Shown here: positions 16,430 to 25,048 of the stretch, piece by piece
Position numbering within the stretch: position 1 is the first letter of the stretch
Layout: each line of letters opens with the position of its first letter
From: Actinomadura soli
GTDB taxonomy: Bacteria > Actinomycetota > Actinomycetes > Streptosporangiales > Streptosporangiaceae
Direction of reading: 5' to 3'
NCBI RefSeq assembly: GCF_005889715.1
Contig: NZ_VCKW01000019.1
Span: 1-54,843 of the forward strand
Length of the DNA: 54,843 nt
The notes under the pieces: model-generated
What the model was told of the DNA's origin: nothing
The model's input: only the letters and a program-made list of their open reading frames with translations
Databases searched by the model: none
Translations under genes and position numbers: made by a program

Positions 16430-16471
16430 GCTCAACAACCTCCAAAGCTGAAGTCCGCGCGGCCTCCCTGA

Positions 16472-17251
16472 TCACTTCTGCTGGACGACGTAGCTGGCCT
16501 TGTCGTGAAACCCGAGGACCGCTCCACCGTCCGCGACGAGCCGGCCGAGGGTGTCCCGGACCGCGCCGCGCCAGCGGGCGGCCAGGTCGGAGCCGGCCGC
16601 CCGGATTCCCTCGATGTCCGGGGGCACTTCGAGCAGGACGGTCTCGGAGTCCGTCACGCGGATCTCCGGCCCCCCGTCCGGCCGGACGACGAGCAGCCGC
16701 TGCGCATCGGCCGGAACCTTGATCGGCATTGGACGGCCGCGTACGACCGCCTCCCTCACGTCGGGCTCCGTGATGTGCCAGACGACCCTGATCCGGTCGG
16801 ACCTGTCCTGCCCGTTGATGGCGTCGGGCATCTGGCCGTAGTGGTTCTCGAGGTACGCCTCGGCGCGCGCGCCGAGCTTCGCGAGGTTGAAGTGCGCGTT
16901 GCGGCGTACGAGGGGGTCGAAGGTCCAGATGATCCGCTCGATCCCGTGGTCCATCGCCCAGCGCCGCTGGTGCAGCTTGAGTTCCAGACCGGCGTGCGGC
17001 TGGACCGCGCCGGTCACATACGACAGGAGCGCCCGGCTGTGCGGCGGCCCGAAGTGACCGACCGACGCGCCGACCAGCGCACCTTGGAGAAACGCTCCGG
17101 CGACGTAGTTCCCCTCATACGCGTAGCCGCGCATGATCTCCCGCAAGATCGAGAGTGCTCCGTCCTCGAACCCCCAGATCTGGTCGAACAACTCGCAGGC
17201 CGCGGCCAGCTCATCGAGCTCCCGTAGTTCCCGGATTACAAAAGCGGACAT
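16472..17251 (-). CDS. GNAT-fold protein
   Basis: 259 residues from MSAFVIRELRELDELAAACELFDQIWGF, preceded by AGGCAGGTGG; the frame upstream adds 12 less likely residues. The central region (GNYVAGAFLQGALVGASVGHFG, then HAGLELKLHQRRWAMDHGIERIIWTFDPLVRRNAHFNLAKLG) resembles the large, predicted GNAT-superfamily proteins in which the acetyl-CoA loop is poorly conserved. Substrate unknown. It is divergent from the SCO2525-like methyltransferase across a ~100-bp promoter region and probably co-transcribed with the two-TM gene. Confidence 0.78.
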   Translation of the reverse strand: MSAFVIRELRELDELAAACELFDQIWGFEDGALSILREIMRGYAYEGNYVAGAFLQGALVGASVGHFGPPHSRALLSYVTGAVQPHAGLELKLHQRRWAMDHGIERIIWTFDPLVRRNAHFNLAKLGARAEAYLENHYGQMPDAINGQDRSDRIRVVWHITEPDVREAVVRGRPMPIKVPADAQRLLVVRPDGGPEIRVTDSETVLLEVPPDIEGIRAAGSDLAARWRGAVRDTLGRLVADGGAVLGFHDKASYVVQQK

Positions 17252-17311
17252 GCCCACCTGCCTGGGGTCGGTGCACTCTTGATCCAAGATGCGCGATCAC
17301 GTATACATTTC

Positions 17312-17317
17312 TACAAT
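17312..17317 (+). promoter_or_regulatory. Candidate -10 box for the SCO2525-2521 operon
   Basis: TACAAT (five of six consensus bases) lies 32 nt before the methyltransferase start codon in an AT-rich patch (GTATACATTTCTACAATG). No strong -35 is visible at 17-18 nt. GGGAGGA at 17334-17340 is the ribosome binding site. Confidence 0.4.
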
Positions 17318-17349
17318 GATTGCGGGACGTTTCGGGAGGACTATTGCCC

Positions 17350-18138
17350 ATGCACCGCGAGACTGATCTTGGCCAGGAACGGTCAGCGAATTCGAGTTTC
17401 AACCGAGAGGTTTCCTGGAACCAGATGGACCTGCCGACGTACTGGCAGTCCAACTACCAGGATCCGCACGGGGACGACCTGAGCTTCGTCGCAATGATCG
17501 GTGCCTTCATGGTCGATCATCTTCAGGGCAGAACCGACCTCGAAGGCGTCGATGTCGGCACCGGAGCCAATCTCTATCCCGCCTTCTCCATGCTCCCCTT
17601 TTGCTCCACCCTGACACTGATCGACTTGTCTCCCTCCAGTATCAACTGGCTCACGCGCGAGCTCGAGGGCCCGCTGGCGGCCTGGACTCCCTTCTGGGAC
17701 GAGTTCGCCAAGATCCCCGCGTACGCGGCCGCCGGCCCGCTGGACGAGGCCGTCAGGGCCCGCACCCGGATCGAGATCAAGCAGGCGTCGGTCTTCGACC
17801 TGCCCGCCGAGCAGTGGGACGTCGGCACGATGTTCTTCGTCGCCGAATCCATATCCGGGGACAGGGAGGAGTTCCGGACGGCACTCGCGAGGTTCGCCAG
17901 CGCACTGCGGCCGGGCGCTCCGTTCGCCGTCGGGTTCATGGAGAACTCCGAAGGCTGGCGGGTCGGCGATCAAGACTTTCCGGCCGTGGCGGTATCGATC
18001 GAGGACGTCGTCGCGTCCATGCCTTTTTGCACACAACTGCACCATGTGAAACGGCTGAGCGCGGAGGAAGAGCCGATCCGTTCGGGGTATACTGGAATGA
18101 TCTTGGCTTGCGGTATCAAAAGATCAACTGAAAGCTGA
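17350..18138 (+). CDS. SCO2525-family SAM-dependent methyltransferase
   Basis: 262 residues. The ATG at 17350 follows GGGAGGA by 9 nt; the frame extends upstream without a better signal. SQ-rich NREVSWNQMDLPTYWQSNYQ leads into the SAM motif LEGVDVGTGANLYPAFSML, then LTLIDLSPSSINWL. FFVAESISGDREEFRTALARF and PGAPFAVGFMENSEGW resemble the NNMT/PNMT/TEMT small-molecule N-methyltransferases. First gene of a conserved five-gene actinobacterial locus whose product and substrate are undescribed to my knowledge. The next gene starts 5 nt after its stop. Confidence 0.85.
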   Translation: MHRETDLGQERSANSSFNREVSWNQMDLPTYWQSNYQDPHGDDLSFVAMIGAFMVDHLQGRTDLEGVDVGTGANLYPAFSMLPFCSTLTLIDLSPSSINWLTRELEGPLAAWTPFWDEFAKIPAYAAAGPLDEAVRARTRIEIKQASVFDLPAEQWDVGTMFFVAESISGDREEFRTALARFASALRPGAPFAVGFMENSEGWRVGDQDFPAVAVSIEDVVASMPFCTQLHHVKRLSAEEEPIRSGYTGMILACGIKRSTES

Positions 18139-18143
18139 GCACG

Positions 18144-19994
18144 ATGAGGATTCAGCCACGCGAAGAACTCCTCAACCTCTGGCGCTCCATCATGAAAGTC
18201 TCGCTCGATGGAGACAAGTGGCAATGGGGCGGCCGATACGAACGCAATTCGATCAGTGATGCCGAGCAGCTCCTGTGCATCATCTACCCGGCGACCGTTC
18301 TTCCCTACTTCCGCATCGACCAGCCCGACGACACCGCCGACGACATCCTTGAGGTGCTCCGGCCGCTCGGCGACGAGCTGGACATCCCCCAGCGGCTGGT
18401 CGAGCTGCTCATCGAGCACATCGAGTACTACACCGAGGACGACGGCCCGTCCTTCACCGGAGGCAGCTACTTCAAGAGCGCCAAGGACGGCACCGAACCC
18501 ACCCCGCAGCAGATGCAGGTCGACGTCGTCGACTCGTTCTCGATGGCGGTCTCGCTCATGCTGAGCACGCTGTCGCTCGTCCGCGGCTTCAGCAGCACGG
18601 TCATGAGCCCCGAGGCCGAAGCCCGCGTGCGCCACCTCGAGCGGATCGCGAACGTCCGGCTGACCGCCGCGATGGTGGGCCTGCTGCGCAGCTTCGTCAT
18701 CAACGTCTTCACGCCCGACTCCAGAGAAGGCCTGGCCCTGCTCGGCACGGTGAACCGGTCCAACCGCTCGACCCGCCAGGTCGCCGAGGAGCTGCGCTCG
18801 TCGCTGCAGGAGATCCGGGCCTCCCTCGGGGAAGTGACCTTCGGGTTCCGCCAGCAGCGCGCCGCCGAACTGATCGAGAACCGCAACCGGCTGTTCGAGA
18901 TCGGCTGGACGTGGGGCATCGCCCAGGACGCCCCGGACGTGGAGGGCGTCCCCTCGGTGACGAACCAGCGCCGCGGCATCGCGGAGAGCGCGCCCTTCCT
19001 CTACTTCACGGTGAACGCCCTTGACGGCATCACCGACCTGTTCTCCGGACGCACGACCGTCCTCGGCCTCCTCAACGACGAGCAGCAACGCCTCGCCGGC
19101 GCGCTCAAGCTGCGGTGGGAGCTCACCCAGCGGTACTGGGGCACGATCGCGACCTTCGGCGACGCCCGCCGGCGGCCCCTGGAAGACCTGCCCTGGCGCA
19201 CCACCGACGACCGGGAGTCCGACCACTTCAGTCTGCTGATCATTTCCCTGGTGCTGCAGGACCAGGAGGTCCGCGGCACCACGAGCACCATGGAACGCCC
19301 GCGGCTGGCCGACATCCTCATGAAGCTGGGCGAGCGCGGCCGCGTGACCAGCCGGGCCACCCGGGACGACGCCGCCGTCCGCTACCACACGCCGGGGACG
19401 GAGATCCAGCTCGTCGGCAGCGGCCGCGACGGGCCCGATCTGTTCTGGCGGCTCAACGACTTCTCACCGCTGCTGCTCAAGAACGTCCTGCGGCTGGCCA
19501 GGCTGACGAGGGACGCCGACCTGCGGGAAGACCTCATCCAGACCGCGGACGAGATCTGGGTGCACATCTTCCAGCGCCGGATCGAGCACTCGGTCAACGC
19601 GGGCCTCTGGGACGACGCGGCCAACGTCTTCGAGGGCCTCAAGAAGCACAACGACCGCCCGTCCTGGTACTACACCGAACGGATCGTCGAGTGCATCGTC
19701 ATGGCGATCGGCCTCATCCAGGACCCGCTCCCCCGCAGCGCCAACATCCACGCGGTGGCCCGCGCCATCCTCAGTGAGACCGACAACCTCTTCGACCTGG
19801 AGCTTCTCGAGGCCAATGTGGTCGACCGGGGAGCGCTGCGCGTCCAGTTGGAGGAGGCACGGCTCAACCTCAACCATGCTCATGAGATCGCGTCGTTGCG
19901 ACCCGCCACCGCCATCGCGACCGTGATGGACATCCTGCGCACCCTGGAGAAGGTCAGGGTGGCCCGGCAGAACGCCGCGGAAGGGGCCGGTTGA
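18144..19994 (+). CDS. SCO2524-family protein
   Basis: 616 residues, mostly helical and charged, with no signal peptide and no transmembrane segment. No enzymatic motif is visible. It begins RIQPREELLNLWRSIMKVSL and includes a long amphipathic stretch near 200-250 (RQVAEELRSSLQEIRASLGEV) that could form a coiled coil. It is the largest protein of the SCO2521-2525 locus and may be a scaffold or regulatory partner of the P-loop protein encoded next. Assigned by length, position and neighbours. Confidence 0.75.
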   Translation: MRIQPREELLNLWRSIMKVSLDGDKWQWGGRYERNSISDAEQLLCIIYPATVLPYFRIDQPDDTADDILEVLRPLGDELDIPQRLVELLIEHIEYYTEDDGPSFTGGSYFKSAKDGTEPTPQQMQVDVVDSFSMAVSLMLSTLSLVRGFSSTVMSPEAEARVRHLERIANVRLTAAMVGLLRSFVINVFTPDSREGLALLGTVNRSNRSTRQVAEELRSSLQEIRASLGEVTFGFRQQRAAELIENRNRLFEIGWTWGIAQDAPDVEGVPSVTNQRRGIAESAPFLYFTVNALDGITDLFSGRTTVLGLLNDEQQRLAGALKLRWELTQRYWGTIATFGDARRRPLEDLPWRTTDDRESDHFSLLIISLVLQDQEVRGTTSTMERPRLADILMKLGERGRVTSRATRDDAAVRYHTPGTEIQLVGSGRDGPDLFWRLNDFSPLLLKNVLRLARLTRDADLREDLIQTADEIWVHIFQRRIEHSVNAGLWDDAANVFEGLKKHNDRPSWYYTERIVECIVMAIGLIQDPLPRSANIHAVARAILSETDNLFDLELLEANVVDRGALRVQLEEARLNLNHAHEIASLRPATAIATVMDILRTLEKVRVARQNAAEGAG

Positions 19995-19995
19995 C

Positions 19996-20916
19996 GTGCT
20001 CGTCATAGCCACCTCCGACAAAGGCGGCACCGGACGCTCGGTCACCACATGCAACGTCGCCTACCGGCGCGCGATCCAGGGCGATGACGTCTGCTACCTC
20101 GACTTCGACTTCGGCTCGCCGACCGCGGGAGCGATCTTCGGCGTCGAGCGGATGACCCACGGGACCCAGGCCGAGGACGGGCTCCACCGGTATCTGCAGG
20201 GCAAGACGGTGACGCCGGGCTATGTCGACATCTGGTCGGAGAGCCGCCGGCCGCCGGGCACCGGTCCCCGGCCGACGGGCGCCGGGAACCTCGTCCTGTA
20301 CCCCGGCGACCTGGGCGGCGGCGAGTTCACCGCCAAGCCCGAGGTCATCGAGCGCTGCGCCGAACTGCTGCTGCTGTTGCAGAGCCAGTTCTCGGTGATC
20401 TTCATCGACCTGAGCGCCGGGCGCTCTCACGCGGCGGAGATGATCCTCACCGTCACCGCGCGGGAGAAGCGGATCTCCGACACCCGCTGGCTGGTCTTCC
20501 ACCGCTGGACCAGACAGCACATCTCGGCCGCGGCCGACCTGGTGTTCGAGGAGCGCGGGCTGCTGGAGTTCGGCCACCTGTTCGGCCACGACCGCGACGA
20601 GCTGCGCCGCCGCATCCGCTTCGTCCGGACGGCGGTGATCGACCCGAAGATCGACCAGGGCCTGCTGGGGCTGCGTCCCGAGCAGGAGGCGTGGCTGCGC
20701 CAGGTCGACAAGGGCCTCAACGAACAGGCCAACATCGCGGGTCTGGGCCGCACCTCCGTGATCGCGACGGTGCCCGTCGACCCGGTGCTCCAGTGGCGCG
20801 AACAGCTCATCACCGACGAGGACGTCTACGCCGAGATCGCCAACGAGACCACCGTCGACGCGTTCGCCACGCTCGCCGCGAATCTGGACGAGCCGGCGGC
20901 CTGGAGCCGGTTATGA
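19996..20916 (+). CDS. SCO2523-family variant P-loop protein (ParA/MinD-like)
   Basis: 306 residues, GTG start. The N terminus LVIATSDKGGTGRSVTTCNVAYR is a deviant Walker A of the ParA/MinD type in which the GKT/GKS lysine is replaced by arginine (Arg14). CYLDFDFGSPTAGAIFGVE corresponds to the A' region and FSVIFIDLSAGRSHAAEM to Walker B. The signature lysine at residue 9 is kept. It may bind but hydrolyse nucleotide poorly. Central gene of the locus; it starts one base after the SCO2524-like stop and its end overlaps the next start (ATGA). Confidence 0.85.
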   Translation: MLVIATSDKGGTGRSVTTCNVAYRRAIQGDDVCYLDFDFGSPTAGAIFGVERMTHGTQAEDGLHRYLQGKTVTPGYVDIWSESRRPPGTGPRPTGAGNLVLYPGDLGGGEFTAKPEVIERCAELLLLLQSQFSVIFIDLSAGRSHAAEMILTVTAREKRISDTRWLVFHRWTRQHISAAADLVFEERGLLEFGHLFGHDRDELRRRIRFVRTAVIDPKIDQGLLGLRPEQEAWLRQVDKGLNEQANIAGLGRTSVIATVPVDPVLQWREQLITDEDVYAEIANETTVDAFATLAANLDEPAAWSRL

Positions 20917-21863
20917 CCGAACCCGAGCTGGAGGTCGATGTCCTCACCAGCCAGCCCCGCGTGGAGCGGGTGCCGCGCTCGCACCTGTCGCTCGAGCTCG
21001 GCCACCTGTACATGGAAGACCTGCTCGACGGCCCGCAGGCCCTGCGCCGCCACTTCGCGCAGATCAGCCCCTGGGCGGGCTTCGTCCGCGCTCGCCATCC
21101 CGCGCCCCTGAGGGTCAGTACCTGCTTCCTGGTCGACGACTACTTCAGCCAGGTCGCCTCGCCCAAGAAGCTCGTGCCCGAACTGCTCGAAGCGGCCCAC
21201 GACGCGGGGCTCGGCATCGACTATCTGGTGAGGGAGTCCGCGTGCGCCTGCGCCGGCGACGTGTCTCCGGCGGAGCTCGTCCTCGGGCGTATCGTCTCCG
21301 ACCCCCCGCGGGGCAGCAACGGCCTCCGCCCCCCGGTCCACATGACCGGCTGGGTCTCCAACAGCAGGGACAGGCTCAGGCCCGACGGGTTGGACGAGGC
21401 GCTCGCCACCCGGCCCTGGCGCCCTCCCGAGCAGAACGGCGCCCGGAGCCACTCCATCTGCATGGAGGTCCAGCTCTGGGACGAACCCGACGGCCGGCGG
21501 CGGTGGTCCTGCGCGCTGCTCTCGGCCGTCTGGCAGCTGCTCCGGCTGGGGCTTCTCCGCCATCAGGGCAAGCCCGTGATCTCGCCCGAGCGGTGGACGG
21601 GCGAGTACCCCGACCGCTGGGAGGATCTTCCGCCGCTGGTCCAGCTCGCCGACGGCGCGCAGCCGTTCGCCGCGTTCCAGACGGTGTCGTTGCTCGAGAC
21701 CCGGTTCGCCGACGTGGAGGCCGCCGTGCGGACCATCCTCGACCAGGTCTCCATCGACCCGGCCGTCACCGAGCAGACCGCCGCCCAGGCCACGGCCCAG
21801 AAGGTCGATCTATCCGATGACGTCGTCGGCAGGATCTCCCATGTCTTCAGCGACGGCCTCTGA
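20913..21863 (+). CDS. SCO2522-family protein
   Basis: 316 residues from MTEPELEVDVL, coupled to the P-loop gene by ATGA. Visible landmarks are SHLSLELGHLYMEDLLDG, RVSTCFLVDDYFSQ and, near residue 110, the cysteine-rich ESACACAGD. HSICMEVQLWDEPDGRRRWSCALLSAVWQLLRLGLL follows. No catalytic motif is recognised and no membrane segment is certain. Placement in the locus is the main support. The ACACAGD segment could be a metal or thiol site and is worth checking in orthologues. Confidence 0.78.
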   Translation: MTEPELEVDVLTSQPRVERVPRSHLSLELGHLYMEDLLDGPQALRRHFAQISPWAGFVRARHPAPLRVSTCFLVDDYFSQVASPKKLVPELLEAAHDAGLGIDYLVRESACACAGDVSPAELVLGRIVSDPPRGSNGLRPPVHMTGWVSNSRDRLRPDGLDEALATRPWRPPEQNGARSHSICMEVQLWDEPDGRRRWSCALLSAVWQLLRLGLLRHQGKPVISPERWTGEYPDRWEDLPPLVQLADGAQPFAAFQTVSLLETRFADVEAAVRTILDQVSIDPAVTEQTAAQATAQKVDLSDDVVGRISHVFSDGL

Positions 21864-22818
21864 GGGCACCCTCTCCATCGGGGAGATCCGGACGGGCCTC
21901 CTCGGGCACTCCTCGCAGCTGTCCATGGCGGAGACGGTGAGGCTGCTCGACCTGGTGCCCGGCGAGCAGGTGCGGCACGCCGCGTATCCGCGCGCTTACG
22001 CGGTCTCGCCCCAGCGGCTGGCCGGCATCGACTGCTTCATGCCTTCACGCTCAGGACGTCACGTCCGGGGCGTCGGCACGTTCGCGACACGGGCCACCCT
22101 GACAGGCGGCCTGATCGTGCAGACCTGCTCGCACACCACGCTCGTGCCGTCGTCCCGGCAGTACCGGCGGGAATGGTCGCACTACCTGGCCACCCCCGGC
22201 GTGGTCGAGTACCTGGGCCGGCTGCGCCTGGACGACGCGGCCGAGGGATTCGCCCAGGCCGAGAACGGCCACCTGAACATCGAGATGGGGCGTACCGCCG
22301 AGTCCACGGTCTTCAACCTCCAGCGGTCGAGGCTGCTCGACGGCAAGCAGCCGCTGCACGCCCCGCTGGGACGGTGGCGGTGGGCGCTGCAGCCCGTCCG
22401 GGACAACGGCGACCCGGGCCTCTACCGCTTCACCGTCCTGCCCGAGGGCACCCGCCTGATCCGCCTCGCGGTCGTCTGGCCGGACGTGTCCGACCTCCTC
22501 GACCTCGTCGAGGACCTGGCGTTGCACGACTGGCTGCTCGACTTCGTCAGCCGCCAGATCGAGCGGGCGCGGCCCGGCTCCGGTGACCTGGACCGGACGC
22601 TCCAGCACATCGGACCCGTCATCGACCACCTGCTGCACCACTGGATGCCCAAGGCTCGAGTCCAGCCCGGCCTGTACGGGCTCTGGGACGCCTTCGACCG
22701 CTTCCAGGGCCTGACCCGGCAGTGGGACCTGACCATCAACCGGATCCGCGACCACGTGGCGCTCAACAGCCTGCGCCTGGTGCTGCGAACGGAGAGCGAA
22801 TGGTCAGGGCTGGGCTGA
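21841..22818 (+). CDS. SCO2521-family protein
   Basis: 325 residues from MSSATASEGTLSIGEIRTGLL. An in-frame ATG at 21817 would add eight residues; the downstream one has GGCAGG about 7 nt ahead. The start lies inside the preceding gene, so it is translationally coupled. The sequence has beta-rich parts (RGVGTFATRATLTGGLIVQT, YRFTVLPEGTRLIRLAVVWP) and a helical C terminus with paired His residues (VIDHLLHHWMPKA). No known enzyme motif is seen. Last gene of the SCO252x operon; the next gene converges. Confidence 0.78.
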   Translation: MSSATASEGTLSIGEIRTGLLGHSSQLSMAETVRLLDLVPGEQVRHAAYPRAYAVSPQRLAGIDCFMPSRSGRHVRGVGTFATRATLTGGLIVQTCSHTTLVPSSRQYRREWSHYLATPGVVEYLGRLRLDDAAEGFAQAENGHLNIEMGRTAESTVFNLQRSRLLDGKQPLHAPLGRWRWALQPVRDNGDPGLYRFTVLPEGTRLIRLAVVWPDVSDLLDLVEDLALHDWLLDFVSRQIERARPGSGDLDRTLQHIGPVIDHLLHHWMPKARVQPGLYGLWDAFDRFQGLTRQWDLTINRIRDHVALNSLRLVLRTESEWSGLG

Positions 22819-22867
22819 GCCGGCGCGAGCGGAAGCTGACGCGAGCGCGGGCCGGCGCGGGCGGGGG

Positions 22868-24061
22868 CTAGCGCGGGCGGCTCGCAGCGAGGCGTTCCGG
22901 CCTGCTCACATGCAGGTCGGCGCGGTCCTCCTCGGTCAGCGGCGTGTCGAGCAGCAGCTTGACGGCCAGCTGCGCCGTGCGCGGCGCCAGCGTGATGCCG
23001 AGGCCGCTGTGCCCGGTGGCCGCCAGCACGCGGCGGTAGGGATCGACATAGCCGAGGATCGGCAGCCCGTCCGACGTTCCCGGCCGGACCCCGGCGCGGG
23101 CGCCGATGACCTTCCACTCGGCGACGGCCGGCAGGATCCGCTTCAGGTTCCGCAGGATGGACTCATTGGCCTGCGGCGACGTCCCCGGCGAGGCGTCGCC
23201 CCGGTCATGGGTCACGCCCACGGCCACCCGGCCCTCGGCGTAGGGCGTCGCGCGGACGATGTGCGTCTTCTTGTCGCCGGACACCAGCGCGTCGCACTGC
23301 GTGCCCAGCCCGCCGCGTGCGGGAGCCGCGACCTCGAGAATCTGCCCCTTGACGGGGCTGAAGTCGCCGTCCCGCCAGTCGATGAACTCCTTGACCAGCT
23401 CATGGCTCAGGTGCCCCGCCGCGACGACCACCTGATCGGACCGCAGGACGCGTCCGGAGCTCAGTACGACCTGGACACCGTCGGCGTCCGCGCGGATGTC
23501 TTCGGCACGTTCCGGCATGCAGGTTAAGCCGCTGTCGGCCTTCAGGATGGCCTCAAGCGCGGCCATCACGCGCATGGGCTCGATCGAGAGGTCGTCCGGC
23601 AGCCACAGCCCTCCCATGACGGCGGGCCCGAGCAGCGGCTCGTGCCTGCGCGCCTCGTCGGCGCCGAGTTCCCTGGCGGTCACGCCGCGCTCGTGGAGGA
23701 GGGGAAGCACATCGTTGATCAGCCGGTTGTGCTCCTTCTCCTCGACCGCGACGCACAGGAGGCCGGAAGGGCGGAGTTCGAGCGACTGCCCCCAGGCGGT
23801 GGACAGCCGCTCGATCCATCCCGGGTAAAGGTCTCGGCTGCGTTGGGCCATCGGGCCCAGTGCGCCGTGTCCTTCGTCGTAGAGATGCGGATTGATCCCA
23901 CCTGCCGCCGCCTGCGAGGCGCTGGTCTTGACGCGGGCGCCGAGCTCCTGCTCGACTATGCTCACTCGCAGGCGTGAGCCGCATCGCAACTGTTCGGCGA
24001 TCCCACCTCCGATGATGCCTCCGCCGACGATGATCACATCGTGGTGGGTGGGGATCATCAC
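22868..24061 (-). CDS. FAD-dependent amino-acid oxidase/dehydrogenase (DadA/ThiO-like)
   Basis: 397 residues. The N terminus HDVIIVGGGIIGGGIAEQL is the FAD dinucleotide-binding motif; VSIVEQELG supplies the ribose-binding acidic residue. The C-terminal GARAGVRPGTSDGLPILGYV, then LAATGHSGLGITLAPRTAQL, is the standard end of the DAO/glycine-oxidase/DadA family. It oxidises an amino acid or secondary amine to an imine. It is divergent from, and about 1 kb from, an N-acylamino-acid racemase-like gene, so joint D-amino-acid metabolism is possible but unproven. Confidence 0.87.
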   Translation of the reverse strand: MMIPTHHDVIIVGGGIIGGGIAEQLRCGSRLRVSIVEQELGARVKTSASQAAAGGINPHLYDEGHGALGPMAQRSRDLYPGWIERLSTAWGQSLELRPSGLLCVAVEEKEHNRLINDVLPLLHERGVTARELGADEARRHEPLLGPAVMGGLWLPDDLSIEPMRVMAALEAILKADSGLTCMPERAEDIRADADGVQVVLSSGRVLRSDQVVVAAGHLSHELVKEFIDWRDGDFSPVKGQILEVAAPARGGLGTQCDALVSGDKKTHIVRATPYAEGRVAVGVTHDRGDASPGTSPQANESILRNLKRILPAVAEWKVIGARAGVRPGTSDGLPILGYVDPYRRVLAATGHSGLGITLAPRTAQLAVKLLLDTPLTEEDRADLHVSRPERLAASRPR

Positions 24062-25018
24062 AACTCCTTCGACACCGAGGTCTTCTTAGGACGGCGGGTA
24101 CCTCGGCGCGGTGCCCATCGTCGATGCTGATTCCGGAGCGCCGCCCACCTGGCTTCGTTCACGGCGGAGAGAGCGGCGCCGAGCGCGAAACAGCCAAAGC
24201 GGGCATCGCTAGATGGATGCATCCCGAAAGGAAGTTATATCACCGGCCGCTCCCCTGGGCGAAGTGCCGGGTTTCGCCAGGGATACGTCGGCATACTGCA
24301 GCTAAATTGCCGGTCTAAGTTCGTCCACGGTTTTTGCGCCGAGGGCATGAGTTGTGCGTCGGCGGGCGCCACCGGAGCGATCGAGCGGTCTTGCCCCAGA
24401 GTAGAGGGCGGCCGAGTGCCCAAGATGGCGGTATGTCGCATATGTCACCTTCTGGCGCTCCCGCGGAGATTAGCGACGCGGACGGCATCGCATTGGACGC
24501 CAAGTGAAGGCATGAATGCGAAGTGCCACATCGAGGCGCCCGGAGACGATCTCCTTGACAGCGGTCGGTAATCAAGCGAATTCAACGGCGCCGCGGCAGC
24601 GGGACGTCCAACCGCACTTTTCGGAAATAAGAATGGGCGATGAGTCGGCGGAATTCCTAAATGTGAGATGTGAACCAGAACATGCGCCGGATCCGGCCGG
24701 TGGCCGATCCCGGACGCGGCTCGCCGTCGTCCGCCCGCCTCCGGCCGCACCAGCGCGGGCATCGGTCACCCGCTACGCTCACCGTCCGCCAGCAGGGCGA
24801 ATCGCCGCGCGGCGAACCGGGCCCCCGGCCATTTACCTGCCTCATCGCCGCCAGCCCAACTCGGCCGAGCGCGTTCCCCTCCCGAGAAAGCGATCTCTAC
24901 AGCCCTTGGTCAGGCTGACCCATCGGGATAAGTTACTAACACATATCCGCCATTTCAGGTGGTGCGGGACACACGAGACGGATCGCCCCGCCCGGCCTGC
25001 GCACCGGAGAAGGCGCCG
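24062..25018. other. ~960-bp gap without a supported gene; relatively AT-rich
   Basis: Frames here are short, shadow-like and lack ribosome binding sites. Base composition is visibly lower in GC around 24200-24700 than in the flanking genes. Possible promoter-like patches are near 24231-24240 (GAAGTTATAT) and 24930-24956 (AAGTTACTAACACATATCC). It may hold divergent promoters, a non-coding RNA or decayed sequence. Confidence 0.4.
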
Positions 25019-25048
25019 ATGGACAGCCCGGCGATGGCCCGCCGATGA
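25019..25048 (+). other. 9-codon upstream ORF coupled to the racemase-like gene
   Basis: ATG at 25019 encodes MDSPAMARR and stops with TGA overlapping the next start (ATGA at 25045-25048). The good ribosome binding site, GGAGAAGG, is placed for this mini-ORF, not for the enzyme start. Translation of the enzyme is thus probably coupled to it. Confidence 0.35.

Noticed and set aside
17970..19388. 472-aa minus-strand ORF
   Set aside because: Antisense to the SCO2524-like gene; composition is shadow-like and there is no start signal.
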